Source: an uncultured Pseudomonadota bacterium
GTDB taxonomy: Bacteria > Pseudomonadota > Alphaproteobacteria > RF32 > CAG-239
DNA: 64,000 nt
Direction: 5' to 3'
Assembly (NCBI GenBank): GCA_902799835.1
Contig: CADCCF010000005.1
Span: 257,722 to 321,721 of the forward strand
How positions within the stretch are numbered: the first letter of the stretch is position 1; each line of letters starts with the position of its first letter. The translations under genes were made by a program, and so were the position numbers. Positions 1 through 8,511 of this stretch are shown here, one piece after another. The notes below the pieces were generated by a model, which saw only the letters and a program-made list of their open reading frames with translations, ran no database searches and was not told the origin of the DNA.

Positions 1-1
1 T

Positions 2-2182
2 AAAACCATAACCAAAGTTACCCAGTTTGAAAATGTTTTGACTAAACAATTGCAAAACATTGATGGTGTAAGCAAAAAGATTGATGATCGTTCAGAAAAT
101 ATCAATAAAACTTTGACCGCTTGCACTCAGAAATTAGATGATATTTCAACATCAAGTGCCAAGACTATCGGTGAGGCAGTAGCTGAATTTAATATCACGG
201 CAGAAAATATTAACACCGTTTCCAAAAACGCAGTTGAATATATTGATAATGTTGCCAAAACAATTGATGATAAAGTTACTGATCTTAATGTTTCTTTCCG
301 TCAACAAGAAGCTGATTTTTACTCGTACAGCAATAAGATGTCTGATAATACGTCTAAGATGATTGATGCTATGAAAAAGCAAATGAACGAAATAAGTTCA
401 GATACAGATAAAATCTATGCTAAAATGGTTATGGTTGAAGAAAATACAACCAGCAAAGCAGATGCAGTTACAGCCAATTTACAAAAATCAGTGCAAAAGA
501 TTTCCGAAATCGGTAAGTCTTTGGATGAGCAACAAAGAAAAGCTGTTCAAAACATTGATGAATCAATGACTAAATTAGTGGAAGTAAATGATGCCGTGCA
601 GTCGCACATCAGTGGATTTTCTTCTAAAGTTAAGGAATTTGATGGCGATATCAAAGAATCTTTTGAAAATTTCAGTATAACATCTGCCAAGCTCAAAGCT
701 TTGCAACAGGACATGATCAAGGAAGGCGGTCAAACATGGCAAAAATTGAATGAACAAGCCAAGTTTATTGAAACAACCAATGCCAAGATTATATCACAAA
801 ATACTTCTATCAGCGAATTATTTGAACAGCAGAAAAATGATATATCAGAGGTAGTAAATTCGGTTATAACTCAAGCTCGTTTGGGTGAGGCCGCTATGGC
901 TCAGCAGTATAAATACTTAACAGACACAACTGTTGAGGTTGCTACCAAAATGCAGGATATCAATAATGATTTCAAAAATCATACCGGTGATATATTTGAT
1001 ACAACCAACAAGTTATCCTATGAGTTTGAAGTATTGGGCGACAGATTGTTAAAAGCTTGTGAAGCTATCAATAAAGCATCTAAAGATTCAATAAAGAGTG
1101 TTGACCAAGTTAACATTCGCTTGTCGCAGTGTGGAGAGGATTTGGATGTTGCAATTCATCAATCTGTAAAGAATATCGGTGGTGTATTCAACGAATATGA
1201 AAAATACATTTCCGGATTTAATACGGTTACTGCCGAAACCTCAACCGGGGTTATTGAAATCAACAATCTTATCTCGGCGCAAAGCGATAAGATGGTGAAA
1301 ATTTCCGATGATACTAAAAAGTTGGTTGATTGTTTCAATACTATTCTGAATGACACCTCAACTCAACTGGCAACCAGAGCTAATGATGCTTATGATAAAG
1401 TGAAAGACTTAGGTGTAAAACTAAAACAATTGAGTAATGAGATGGACGAGGCTACCAGATTAAGTGCTACTCACTTTGAAAAATCCGGTGATAAACTTCG
1501 TGCTTCAGTAAACGAAATTGCTAGCAATGCCGAACGCATATCCAACAACATACTTGCTTCCGGCGAGGTATTTATTAAACAGTCACAAGCTCTTTCGACT
1601 TTAGCTTCATCTACCGCTGACAAAGTAAATTCTAGTCTGAATAATTTGGTGGCAGCCAGTAAGGAATTTGAGGAACGCGGACAGAATATTATCAAAGACA
1701 GTGATGCTTTCAATGACAATATTAATAATCAGATTAAAATTTTGTCAGATAACACCACCAAGGCCGAAAAGGCCATGAAAGGTCTATCTTTAGCCTATCG
1801 TGATGTAAAGGTTGATACCTTTATCAAAGATTCTACCAAGATTATGAAAATTTTGGAGAATGTTTCGGTTGATATCAATCGCTTGCTCAATCCCAAAGGC
1901 GAAGAAGATTTATGGAAAAAGTTTTATAATGGCGATACTCAAATATTTATTCGAACTTTGGCTAAGAACATATCAAACAGCCAAATTGCGGCAATGCGTA
2001 AAGAGTTTGAAAAGAACAGCGAGTTGCGCTCATTAGTCATAAAATATATGAATGAGTTCGAAGCTCTGGTTGAAAAATCCAAAGACCATGAATATGCTGC
2101 ATCACTGATGGCGGTTATTTCCGGTTCTGATTTGGGACGCTTATACTATATTCTGAGCAAAGCCCTCAATAAAATAAATTAG
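2..2182 (+). CDS. Large coiled-coil protein, 5' end cut by window
   Basis: The frame is open from base 2 with no stop, so the gene starts before the window; the TTG at 38 is probably an internal Leu. About 720 residues are visible. The first ~600 are a long helical, coiled-coil-like stretch rich in Asn, Ser, Lys, Asp and Ile, with no membrane segment and resembling a tropomyosin or receptor signalling rod. The last ~110 residues form a more globular module containing 'LWKKFYNGDTQIFIRTL' and 'SGSDLGRLYYILSKAL'. A similar C-terminal module occurs, from memory, in alphaproteobacterial proteins annotated as apolipoprotein-like or hypothetical. dusB begins 6 bp downstream, so the two are probably cotranscribed. 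Function is unknown; a structural or cell-pole role is only a guess. Confidence 0.75.
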   Translation, partial: KTITKVTQFENVLTKQLQNIDGVSKKIDDRSENINKTLTACTQKLDDISTSSAKTIGEAVAEFNITAENINTVSKNAVEYIDNVAKTIDDKVTDLNVSFRQQEADFYSYSNKMSDNTSKMIDAMKKQMNEISSDTDKIYAKMVMVEENTTSKADAVTANLQKSVQKISEIGKSLDEQQRKAVQNIDESMTKLVEVNDAVQSHISGFSSKVKEFDGDIKESFENFSITSAKLKALQQDMIKEGGQTWQKLNEQAKFIETTNAKIISQNTSISELFEQQKNDISEVVNSVITQARLGEAAMAQQYKYLTDTTVEVATKMQDINNDFKNHTGDIFDTTNKLSYEFEVLGDRLLKACEAINKASKDSIKSVDQVNIRLSQCGEDLDVAIHQSVKNIGGVFNEYEKYISGFNTVTAETSTGVIEINNLISAQSDKMVKISDDTKKLVDCFNTILNDTSTQLATRANDAYDKVKDLGVKLKQLSNEMDEATRLSATHFEKSGDKLRASVNEIASNAERISNNILASGEVFIKQSQALSTLASSTADKVNSSLNNLVAASKEFEERGQNIIKDSDAFNDNINNQIKILSDNTTKAEKAMKGLSLAYRDVKVDTFIKDSTKIMKILENVSVDINRLLNPKGEEDLWKKFYNGDTQIFIRTLAKNISNSQIAAMRKEFEKNSELRSLVIKYMNEFEALVEKSKDHEYAASLMAVISGSDLGRLYYILSKALNKIN

Positions 2183-2188
2183 GATAAT

Positions 2189-3163
2189 ATGAGCGAGTAC
2201 CGATTTGACAGCAAAGTTTTTTTAAGCCCGATGGCCGGTATAACCGATCGCCCGTTGCGTCAACTCACTCATTCTTTCGGCCCCGGCAACATAATTTCAG
2301 AGATGGTTGCCGTTAACGCTATTTCGCGCAAAAATGCTAAAACTTATCGTATCGCCGATGTCAGAGATGAAAATTATCCGGTTACGGTTCAGTTAGTCGG
2401 AGGAGAACCGGAGCTTTTTGCTGATGCCATAAAACTTATTGAAGAGCTAGGCGCCGCAGGCATTGATATCAATATGGGATGTCCGGTCAAAAAGATTGTC
2501 AACAACAATTCAGGTTCTTATCTTATGAAAGATATTTCAAGAGCTGCCGCCATCATCACTCAAGCACGCAAATCAACCAGTCTACCCTTAAGTGTAAAGT
2601 TTCGCAAAGGCTGGGATAATAATCATGTTAACGCGGTTGAGTTTGCTAAAATGTGTGAAGATTGCGGGGCTGATTGGATAACCGTGCACGGGCGCACGCG
2701 ATCGGATATGTATTCCGGATGTGCTGATTGGGATATTATCGCTTCGGTAAAACAAGCCGTGCATATTCCGGTTGTTGGTAATGGCGATATTGATTCGCCG
2801 CAAAAAGCTTTGGCTATGATGCATAATACAAATGTTGACGGGGTGATGGTGGGACGTGCCGCCTTAGGACGTCCTTGGCTTATTACCCAGATTCACAATT
2901 TTTTGGAGCAGGGAGTTTTGCCTTCTTCGCCAACTAATGACTTTATCAAAGAAGTTATGTTAAAGCATTTAGCCGGTCTCAAAGAATATTATGGCGAACA
3001 TACGGCCGTATCTTTGGCGCGCAAATATGTTTGCTGGTATTGCAAAGGATTGCGCAACGCTTGTCGCTTTAGAGAAAAGTTTGTGTTGATTAATGATATC
3101 AAACAAGCATATAATTCTATTGAAGAATTTTTTAGCACTCTTGAGGAAGAGGAGAAAGAATAA
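2189..3163 (+). CDS. dusB: tRNA-dihydrouridine synthase (DusB/NifR3 type)
   Basis: FMN enzyme that reduces specific uridines in tRNA to dihydrouridine using NAD(P)H. The 324-residue length is normal. Motifs in order: the FMN-binding N-terminus 'SPMAGITDRPLRQL', 'VQLVGGEP', the catalytic-cysteine segment 'INMGCPVKKI' (about residues 95-104), 'VKFRKGW', 'VHGRTRSDMYSG', 'VVGNGDI' and the phosphate-binding 'GVMVGRAALGRPWL'. The stop overlaps the trkA start (TAATG). In many alphaproteobacteria this gene (nifR3) leads the ntrB-ntrC-ntrY-ntrX-trkA-hfq-hflX string; here the four ntr genes between dusB and trkA are absent. DusB rather than DusA/DusC is chosen from that context and the overall sequence. 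Confidence 0.95.
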   Translation: MSEYRFDSKVFLSPMAGITDRPLRQLTHSFGPGNIISEMVAVNAISRKNAKTYRIADVRDENYPVTVQLVGGEPELFADAIKLIEELGAAGIDINMGCPVKKIVNNNSGSYLMKDISRAAAIITQARKSTSLPLSVKFRKGWDNNHVNAVEFAKMCEDCGADWITVHGRTRSDMYSGCADWDIIASVKQAVHIPVVGNGDIDSPQKALAMMHNTNVDGVMVGRAALGRPWLITQIHNFLEQGVLPSSPTNDFIKEVMLKHLAGLKEYYGEHTAVSLARKYVCWYCKGLRNACRFREKFVLINDIKQAYNSIEEFFSTLEEEEKE

Positions 3164-4518
3164 TGAAAATTATCGTATGCGGTGCCGGTTCAGTCGGCAA
3201 GAGTATTGTCAGTTATCTTACCAAAGGATCCAATGATGTGATTGTGATAGATGACAATCAGCGGCGTTTGGATGAGTTAGCACAAGAGTTTGATGTGTTG
3301 CCGATTGTAGGCAAGCCGTCGCATCCTGATGTTTTGGAGCGAGCCGGAGCCAAAGATTGTGACATTATCTTGGCCGTAACCGAGAGTGATGAGGTCAATA
3401 TGATAATCTGTCAATTAGCCTATAGTCTGTTTAACATAGGTAAAAAAATTGCCGGAGTAAAAAGCGAGACCTTTATGGATCCTTTGTGGGGAATGTTGTA
3501 TAACGATAATCATTTGCCGATAGATTTGCTGATATCTCCGGATATTGATATTGCCGAACATATTTTAAAAATTTTGCAATATCCAGGGAGTTCCGGAATT
3601 CTTCCGGTATGGAACAAAAAGTATTGCATCCTAACCTTAAACATTAATGAGCATAATCCTTTTGTTGAAATGCCACTTAATCAAATAGCCAAACAGTTTG
3701 AAGGGGGCGTTGGTTTTATCAACATCATACGCAATAATGTCAGCTTTTTACCCAGTATGTACGATACAATTCAGTCAGGCGATGAAATCAACCTGTTGGT
3801 TAAGTACAATAACATATATAATGTCATTAGCGCATTTGGTTTGGAAAAAAATACTAATGAACGATTAGTTATCTTCGGCGGTGGTGCCGTTGCCCAGTAT
3901 ATATGCTCGCATATTGAAAATGATGATGTAATAACTTCGGCTCGTTTGATTGAAGAAGATATTGATCAAGCTCGCGAATTGGCAAGGCAGTTCAATCGCG
4001 TAGTTGTTATCAATGGCGAAATGATGAGTGATGTTATTTTGTTTGAGGCTGATATAACTAAAGCTGATGCTGCAATTGCCGTAACCGATAATGATAAAGA
4101 CAATTTGCTTGCTTCAATGATTGCTTCCAAAGATGGTGTCGGTACAACCATTTCTCTGATTAATACTCCGTCTTATAACAATTTGATGTTTAACATTGCC
4201 GATAATACAATTGTTGATCGCAGTGCCATAGCCATTTCACATTTGCTCAAAGAAATTCGTCGTTCATCTATTGCTAATGCTTATTCCATTTCGCGCGGTC
4301 AAGGTGAAATATGGGAAATCGCAGTCGATGATAACAATTCCTGTGTGGCAAAGAAAAATGGTGAGTTAGGCTTGCCCAAGACTTGCCGTATTATTGCAGT
4401 GTTGCGAGGTGATGAATTACTATATCCTGATTTAAACTTCAAGTTGAATACCGGTGATCAGTTGTTGGTATATGTTGATTCTACCCAAGTCAAACAAGCA
4501 GAAGATATTTTTTGCTAA
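3163..4518 (+). CDS. trkA: Trk potassium transporter regulatory subunit TrkA
   Basis: Cytoplasmic, NAD(H)-binding regulator of the TrkH/TrkG potassium uptake channel. The 451 residues are a tandem duplication, each half being a Rossmann RCK_N domain followed by an RCK_C domain. The first nucleotide motif is 'GAGSVG' (residues 7-12) with the acidic end 'VIDDN'; the second, near residue 235, is degenerate ('FGGGAVAQ'). Length matches E. coli TrkA (458). The ATG overlaps the dusB stop by one base, implying translational coupling. No trkH/trkG is in the window. The position between dusB and hfq is the normal alphaproteobacterial one. Confidence 0.95.
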   Translation: MKIIVCGAGSVGKSIVSYLTKGSNDVIVIDDNQRRLDELAQEFDVLPIVGKPSHPDVLERAGAKDCDIILAVTESDEVNMIICQLAYSLFNIGKKIAGVKSETFMDPLWGMLYNDNHLPIDLLISPDIDIAEHILKILQYPGSSGILPVWNKKYCILTLNINEHNPFVEMPLNQIAKQFEGGVGFINIIRNNVSFLPSMYDTIQSGDEINLLVKYNNIYNVISAFGLEKNTNERLVIFGGGAVAQYICSHIENDDVITSARLIEEDIDQARELARQFNRVVVINGEMMSDVILFEADITKADAAIAVTDNDKDNLLASMIASKDGVGTTISLINTPSYNNLMFNIADNTIVDRSAIAISHLLKEIRRSSIANAYSISRGQGEIWEIAVDDNNSCVAKKNGELGLPKTCRIIAVLRGDELLYPDLNFKLNTGDQLLVYVDSTQVKQAEDIFC

Positions 4519-4524
4519 AAGTCT

Positions 4525-4554
4525 TTGACTTTATAAAAAAAATATTATTAGAAT
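4525..4554 (+). promoter_or_regulatory. Predicted sigma-70 promoter of hfq
   Basis: TTGACT (4525-4530) and TAGAAT (4549-4554) are separated by 18 bp in the 70-bp gap between trkA and hfq. This would let hfq and hflX be transcribed separately from the dusB-trkA unit. Sequence match only. Confidence 0.5.
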
Positions 4555-4588
4555 AGTTCAAACAATAATAAATAATAGGAGTAAATCC

Positions 4589-4804
4589 ATGAGTACAGAA
4601 CAAACTGTTGAAAATGACTTTTTAGGTAAATTAAAAGAAGGTGAAGTTGCCGTAACCGTATTTTTGGTAAACGGGGTAAAATTGCAAGGTATTATCACTT
4701 GGTTTGATGACAAATCATTGCTGTTGCGCCGTGACGGACACACTCAGTTGGTTTATAAACATGCAGTCTCGACGATTATGCCGGGCGATGCCGTAGAGTT
4801 ATAA
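4589..4804 (+). CDS. hfq: RNA chaperone Hfq
   Basis: Hexameric Sm-like protein that pairs small RNAs with mRNAs. It is 71 residues, close to other alphaproteobacterial Hfq proteins, with no long C-terminal tail. The Sm1 part contains '[19 protein letters not shown]' and the Sm2 part contains '[12 protein letters not shown]', with the diagnostic YKHA motif that forms the proximal uridine-binding pocket. A good ribosome site (AGGAG) lies 7 bases before the ATG. hflX starts 9 bp after the stop, as in the classical hfq-hflX pair. An sRNA network is therefore expected in this organism. Confidence 0.97.
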   Translation: MSTEQTVENDFLGKLKEGEVAVTVFLVNGVKLQGIITWFDDKSLLLRRDGHTQLVYKHAVSTIMPGDAVEL

Positions 4805-4813
4805 TTTCCGATT

Positions 4814-6112
4814 TTGGCAAATTTTGAGTTTAATCATCCATCATCTATAAAAGCTGCCGTAATATTTCCCGATATATACGGAGTAGATGTTTCGTTGCCG
4901 CCACAAGCCAGGTTGGAAGAAGCTTGTGGTTTGGCGCGAGCTATTAATCTTGAGATAGCTTGGCAAAATGTCATCAAAATCAAAAATCCCAAAGCCGGAA
5001 CTTTAGTCGGGCAGGGGGTTATAGACGAACTGAAAAACATTATTGCCGAAAAGATGATTGAGTTGATTATCTTTGATACTTCGTTGACGCCGATACAGCA
5101 ACGCAACTTGGAAGAAAAATTCAATGTCAAAGTTATTGATCGCACAGCGTTGATTTTGGAGATATTCGGCGAAAGAGCCCAAACCAAAGAGGGTAAATTA
5201 CAGGTTGAATTGGCGCATTTGACCTATCAACGCAGTCGTTTGGTTCGTAGTTGGACACACCTTGAGCGTCAGCGCGGCGGCGGTGGTTTTTTGGGCGGAC
5301 CTGGCGAAAAGCAAATAGAGCTTGATCGTCGTATCATTGATAACAAAATTCTCAAACTGAAAAAAGAACTGGAAAAAGTAAAACTGACGCGTTCCATTCA
5401 ACGGCAGGCGCGCAGCCGAGTACCTTATCCGATTGTCACCTTTGTCGGCTACACCAATGCCGGAAAATCAACATTGTTCAATTTGTTGACTTCCGGTTCG
5501 GTTTTGGCCAAAGACATGTTGTTTGCCACACTCGATACCGCCATGGGTAAAATCAAATTGCCGTCGGGAAGGGAAATTATCCTATCTGACACGGTTGGCT
5601 TTATCTCGGATTTGCCCCATGAATTGATAATGGCTTTTCGCGCCACCTTAGAAGAAGTGTTGCAAGCTGATTTGATTGTCCATGTTCGCGATGCCGCTTT
5701 TGAAAACTCAGCTCAACAAAAACAGGACGTGCTCAAAGTTTTGGACAGCATTGGTATGAACAATATTACTGAATCCGAAAAATATATTGAGGTCTTAAAC
5801 AAAACTGATTTGCTGAATAACGAACAAAAAGACAAATTGCACTCGCGGTGCAATTCCTCACAAGTGTGTTTATCAGCCATAACCGGCACAGGACAAGACG
5901 ATTTACTCAATTTAATAGATTTCAGATTGAATCGTCAACATCAGGTATTATCAATTGTTTTGCCGTTATCTGACGGCAAAATCATAGCTTGGGTACATTC
6001 CCATGCCGAAATTTTGGACAGTCAAACCCAAGGTGAAAGTTTGCGTCTGACCATCAATGTTTCACCTGAGGTTGCCAGCAAATTGGAATATCAGCTCAAT
6101 CGACAATGTTGA
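4814..6112 (+). CDS. hflX: GTPase HflX
   Basis: Ribosome-associated GTPase that splits stalled 70S ribosomes under stress. The 432 residues hold the HflX N-terminal domain, the family signature '[19 protein letters not shown]' just before the GTPase, G1 'GYTNAGKST', G3 'DTVGF' and G4 'NKTD', followed by a short C-terminal domain. The start is placed at TTG 4814, nine bases after the hfq stop; no ATG fits better and no strong ribosome site is visible, so coupling to hfq is likely. No + strand poly-T terminator follows; the hairpin at 6193-6220 belongs to the opposite gene. Confidence 0.94.
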   Translation: MANFEFNHPSSIKAAVIFPDIYGVDVSLPPQARLEEACGLARAINLEIAWQNVIKIKNPKAGTLVGQGVIDELKNIIAEKMIELIIFDTSLTPIQQRNLEEKFNVKVIDRTALILEIFGERAQTKEGKLQVELAHLTYQRSRLVRSWTHLERQRGGGGFLGGPGEKQIELDRRIIDNKILKLKKELEKVKLTRSIQRQARSRVPYPIVTFVGYTNAGKSTLFNLLTSGSVLAKDMLFATLDTAMGKIKLPSGREIILSDTVGFISDLPHELIMAFRATLEEVLQADLIVHVRDAAFENSAQQKQDVLKVLDSIGMNNITESEKYIEVLNKTDLLNNEQKDKLHSRCNSSQVCLSAITGTGQDDLLNLIDFRLNRQHQVLSIVLPLSDGKIIAWVHSHAEILDSQTQGESLRLTINVSPEVASKLEYQLNRQC

Positions 6113-6186
6113 TAACAGTTTTTTGTTTTTTGTGCCGAGTTGCAACTATTTGTTCCAACAAGGCAGCAATAATATAACAACCAATC

Positions 6187-6220
6187 AAAAAAAATCCCTT
6201 TACCATTTGGCAAAGGGATT
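6187..6220 (-). terminator. Rho-independent terminator of the cold-shock gene
   Basis: Inverted repeat AATCCCTTT..AAAGGGATT with extra GC pairing in the stem. Read on the minus strand it ends in a run of eight T, directly downstream of the csp stop. On the plus strand the T run is missing, so it should stop hflX transcripts only weakly. Confidence 0.8.
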
Positions 6221-6241
6221 AAAAATGTTCAAGTATAAAAA

Positions 6242-6469
6242 CTATTCGGCAGCCTTTTCAGCAGCTTCCAACAGCTTTAAATTACCGGCAACAGTTTTTT
6301 CGCGCTCGGTCTTCAGCTCATAGCTAACCTTTTCATTTTCGCGCAAAGTATACATTCCGGCTTCTTTAACAGCAGTAATGTGAACAAACACATCATTTCC
6401 GCCTTCATCCGGAGTAATAAAACCATAACCTTTTTTCTTATTAAACCATTTTACAGTTCCTGTTGCCAT
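6242..6469 (-). CDS. cspA: Cold-shock domain protein
   Basis: Single-stranded nucleic acid chaperone of the CspA family. The protein is 75 residues: '[18 protein letters not shown]' holds RNP1 (KGYGFI), 'DVFVHI' is RNP2, and a lysine/glutamate-rich tail follows. The ORF is open 168 bp further upstream, but ATG 6469 has the ribosome site AAGGA and begins exactly where Csp proteins begin; the upstream part is a ~78-base 5' leader. Long leaders are common in cold-inducible csp genes. The closest family member (CspA/CspE/CspC) cannot be assigned from sequence alone, so the symbol is generic. Confidence 0.93.
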   Translation of the reverse strand: MATGTVKWFNKKKGYGFITPDEGGNDVFVHITAVKEAGMYTLRENEKVSYELKTEREKTVAGNLKLLEAAEKAAE

Positions 6470-6554
6470 CTCTAGTATCCTTATTAAAAAACAGGTTGAT
6501 ATCGGGGCTGTCTTTTTTTTCAAATAGTGCCTCGTGACTTTCATCACAATTGTT

Positions 6555-6583
6555 ATGCTATTACAAAAATTTATTTTATTCAA
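6555..6583 (-). promoter_or_regulatory. Predicted csp promoter
   Basis: On the minus strand, TTGAAT and TAGCAT are separated by 17 bp. Transcription would start near 6547 and give a leader of about 78 bases before ATG 6469. Confidence 0.45.
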
Positions 6584-6689
6584 GAGGTTTTTTGTTTTTT
6601 TGGTGGTAATATAAGATGGCAAATTAAATATTGACAAAAAAGATAAAATATTTAATGGTTAAAAGGTAATGAATAGTCGAGGTATAAGA

Positions 6690-7583
6690 ATGATTGATTT
6701 ACATTCGCATTCCACATTTTCTGATGGCGAGAAAACTCCGAGTGAGTTAGTTGCGATGGCGCATAGTATCGGTTTGACCGCTTTGGCTTTGACCGATCAT
6801 GATACCGTTAGGGGTTGTAACGAGTTACAGCAAGCGGCGCAAAAATATCCCGATTTGTTGGCAATCAACGGGGTGGAATTTAAGGTTGATCATCCGGCGG
6901 ATATCGAAATTATTGCGCTGAATATTACTGATTTGGCACCCTATTTGGCAAGAGAGAAAATGTTGTTGAAAAATCGCGAAGAAACCAGCTATCAGCGCGT
7001 GGAAAAACTTCAAAAACTCGGTTATCATATCTCATGGAAAGATGTTGCGTATGATAAAAACGGCAACCAAAGAAATGCAGTTGTTAAGCCGCATATTGTT
7101 AATTTCTTGTTTGAAACCCAACAAATTGATGACAGAGAGTTTGCTTATCGCAAGTTGTTGGACGAGGGCTGTCCGGCCTATGTCAAAGCTAAAGCTCCCA
7201 CACCGGAGGAAACAATAGATTTTATTCATTCAACCGGTGCTATATCGATTTTGGCGCATCCTTGCCTTATTCACCTGAAAGGCCAAGAGTTGTTTAATGA
7301 AATTGCACGGCTGAAAAAATGCGGACTGCAGGGAATAGAAGTTGAACATTCGGATATGTCAACTGATGAGGTGCGTGAATATAATCAAATCGCCGATACT
7401 CTAGGCTTGCTCAAAAGCGGCGGCTCGGATTATCATGGGCAAAATGCTCACCCCGGTGTTGAGCTAGGCTTTGGCAAAGGCAACCTAAATATTCCCCATG
7501 ACTATATTGCCAAAATTATAGCGGCGACAAATTCTAAACAGATAATCAACAGCAAGAAGATACTTAATTCTGCAGTGAGGTAA
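6690..7583 (+). CDS. PHP-domain phosphoesterase (RNase AM/TrpH-like)
   Basis: Metal-dependent phosphoesterase of the PHP family; E. coli RNase AM (YciV/TrpH) is the best-studied relative and acts on 5' ends of short RNAs and on 3',5'-nucleotide bisphosphates. The 297 residues begin 'MIDLHSHSTFSDG' (metal ligands HSH), followed by 'LALTDHDT', 'NGVEF', 'ILAHPCL', 'GIEVEHSD' and the closing 'GGSDYHG'. I chose ATG 6690 because GAGG lies 8 bases upstream and the PHP motif starts at the first residues; an in-frame ATG at 6669 would add seven residues. It stands alone between csp and a shared terminator. The exact substrate cannot be read from sequence. Confidence 0.88.
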   Translation: MIDLHSHSTFSDGEKTPSELVAMAHSIGLTALALTDHDTVRGCNELQQAAQKYPDLLAINGVEFKVDHPADIEIIALNITDLAPYLAREKMLLKNREETSYQRVEKLQKLGYHISWKDVAYDKNGNQRNAVVKPHIVNFLFETQQIDDREFAYRKLLDEGCPAYVKAKAPTPEETIDFIHSTGAISILAHPCLIHLKGQELFNEIARLKKCGLQGIEVEHSDMSTDEVREYNQIADTLGLLKSGGSDYHGQNAHPGVELGFGKGNLNIPHDYIAKIIAATNSKQIINSKKILNSAVR

Positions 7584-7612
7584 AAAAAAAACGGCTTTTC
7601 GGCCGTTTTTTA
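7584..7612. terminator. Bidirectional terminator
   Basis: AAAACGGC-TTTTCG-GCCGTTTT hairpin with an A run on one side and a T run on the other. It serves both the PHP gene and the convergent gene ending at 7620. Confidence 0.85.
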
Positions 7613-7619
7613 TATATTA

Positions 7620-8330
7620 TTAACTGTTCCGTGCTTTTGCTCGTTCTTGCACGATCTTCTGATGTTCTGGAGTGAGTTGTTTTATTCGTTTGCTTTTCTC
7701 TTCATTTATAGATTTTTTATCGTGCTTTTGCGGATTCAAAGCATCCTGTTTTTGCTCGGCAAGTTTATCTCGAACTCCTTGTAATGTCTTTTTTAAGTCT
7801 TTTTCCACTTCCTTATATAAAGGATACGAAAAATACATATCACTATTCATAAATTCTATTAAAGCACTGCCGTCGTCGACTGTATATTTTATATCTTTGT
7901 CATAACCAGACGAAGTTTCCGGTATGTCAATTTCCTTAGGATAAACCAGCTCACATTGATTACCGCTAACTTCATCTTGCATAGTTATATAAGTTTGGCC
8001 ATTTTTATAACTGACATCGGCTATTTTTCCTTTTTTATAATTATCATATTTTTGAGGATCACCTATATCTGCAGTAAAATTAAGTTCACCGTCAGCATAA
8101 ACATTATCACCGACAATCTTAACTTTTGTTTCATCTGTAATATTTTTATTGCTTTTACCTTTTTTTAAAGAATGCATTGGAAATTCAATATATTTATCAT
8201 CTTCGGTTTTCATAACCCAGTATAGAGTAGGGGAGTTGCCATATTCATTTTTTTGATAATTATAAACTATTTTTCCTTCAAATTCTTCCGGATTTTGTTT
8301 GGAAAATTCTAACTTTTTCAGTTTCGGCAT
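7620..8330 (-). CDS. Hypothetical protein, charged, soluble
   Basis: I do not recognise this 236-residue protein. It has no signal peptide or membrane segment. Residues 1-150 are predicted mainly beta and rich in Lys, Asp, Tyr and Asn, with repeated short beta elements ('GKIVYNYQKN', 'KIVGDNVYADGELNF', 'GKIADVSYKNGQTYITM'). Residues ~170-236 form a highly charged Lys/Glu/Gln-rich helix. A weak AG-rich site (AGAGAAAG) precedes ATG 8330. It is a single gene between the shared terminator and the proS promoter. Lys/Asn/Ile-rich composition matches the AT-rich genome, so recent transfer is not indicated. Confidence 0.75.
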   Translation of the reverse strand: MPKLKKLEFSKQNPEEFEGKIVYNYQKNEYGNSPTLYWVMKTEDDKYIEFPMHSLKKGKSNKNITDETKVKIVGDNVYADGELNFTADIGDPQKYDNYKKGKIADVSYKNGQTYITMQDEVSGNQCELVYPKEIDIPETSSGYDKDIKYTVDDGSALIEFMNSDMYFSYPLYKEVEKDLKKTLQGVRDKLAEQKQDALNPQKHDKKSINEEKSKRIKQLTPEHQKIVQERAKARNS

Positions 8331-8410
8331 AATCTTTCTCTTTGTTTAGTTGAAAACTAAATTTATTATACTATACAGCGGCTTAAAAAGCAATAAATTT
8401 TCTAAAAAAC

Positions 8411-8438
8411 TTTACAATCAAAATTATCGTGTTATAGT
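8411..8438 (+). promoter_or_regulatory. Predicted proS promoter
   Basis: TTTACA (8411-8416), a 16-bp spacer and TATAGT (8433-8438). The leader of about 65 bases before proS contains a G-rich patch (GGGGAGGGCGGGC, 8465-8477), unusual in this AT-rich region. No T-box features were found. Confidence 0.5.
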
Positions 8439-8511
8439 GCGCAGAAGTTGCTTGTCCTCAATGGGGAGGGCGGGCTTTTCATTACGTTATGAAAGAAAGG
8501 AATAAACTATA

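Noticed and set aside
6057-6323. 88-codon + strand ORF across the end of hflX and the csp gene
   Set aside because: It overlaps hflX and is antisense to the csp gene and its terminator; no ribosome site and no family.
8445-8511. T-box riboswitch before proS
   Set aside because: The leader is too short (~65 bases) and lacks the T-box sequence and terminator/antiterminator pair.
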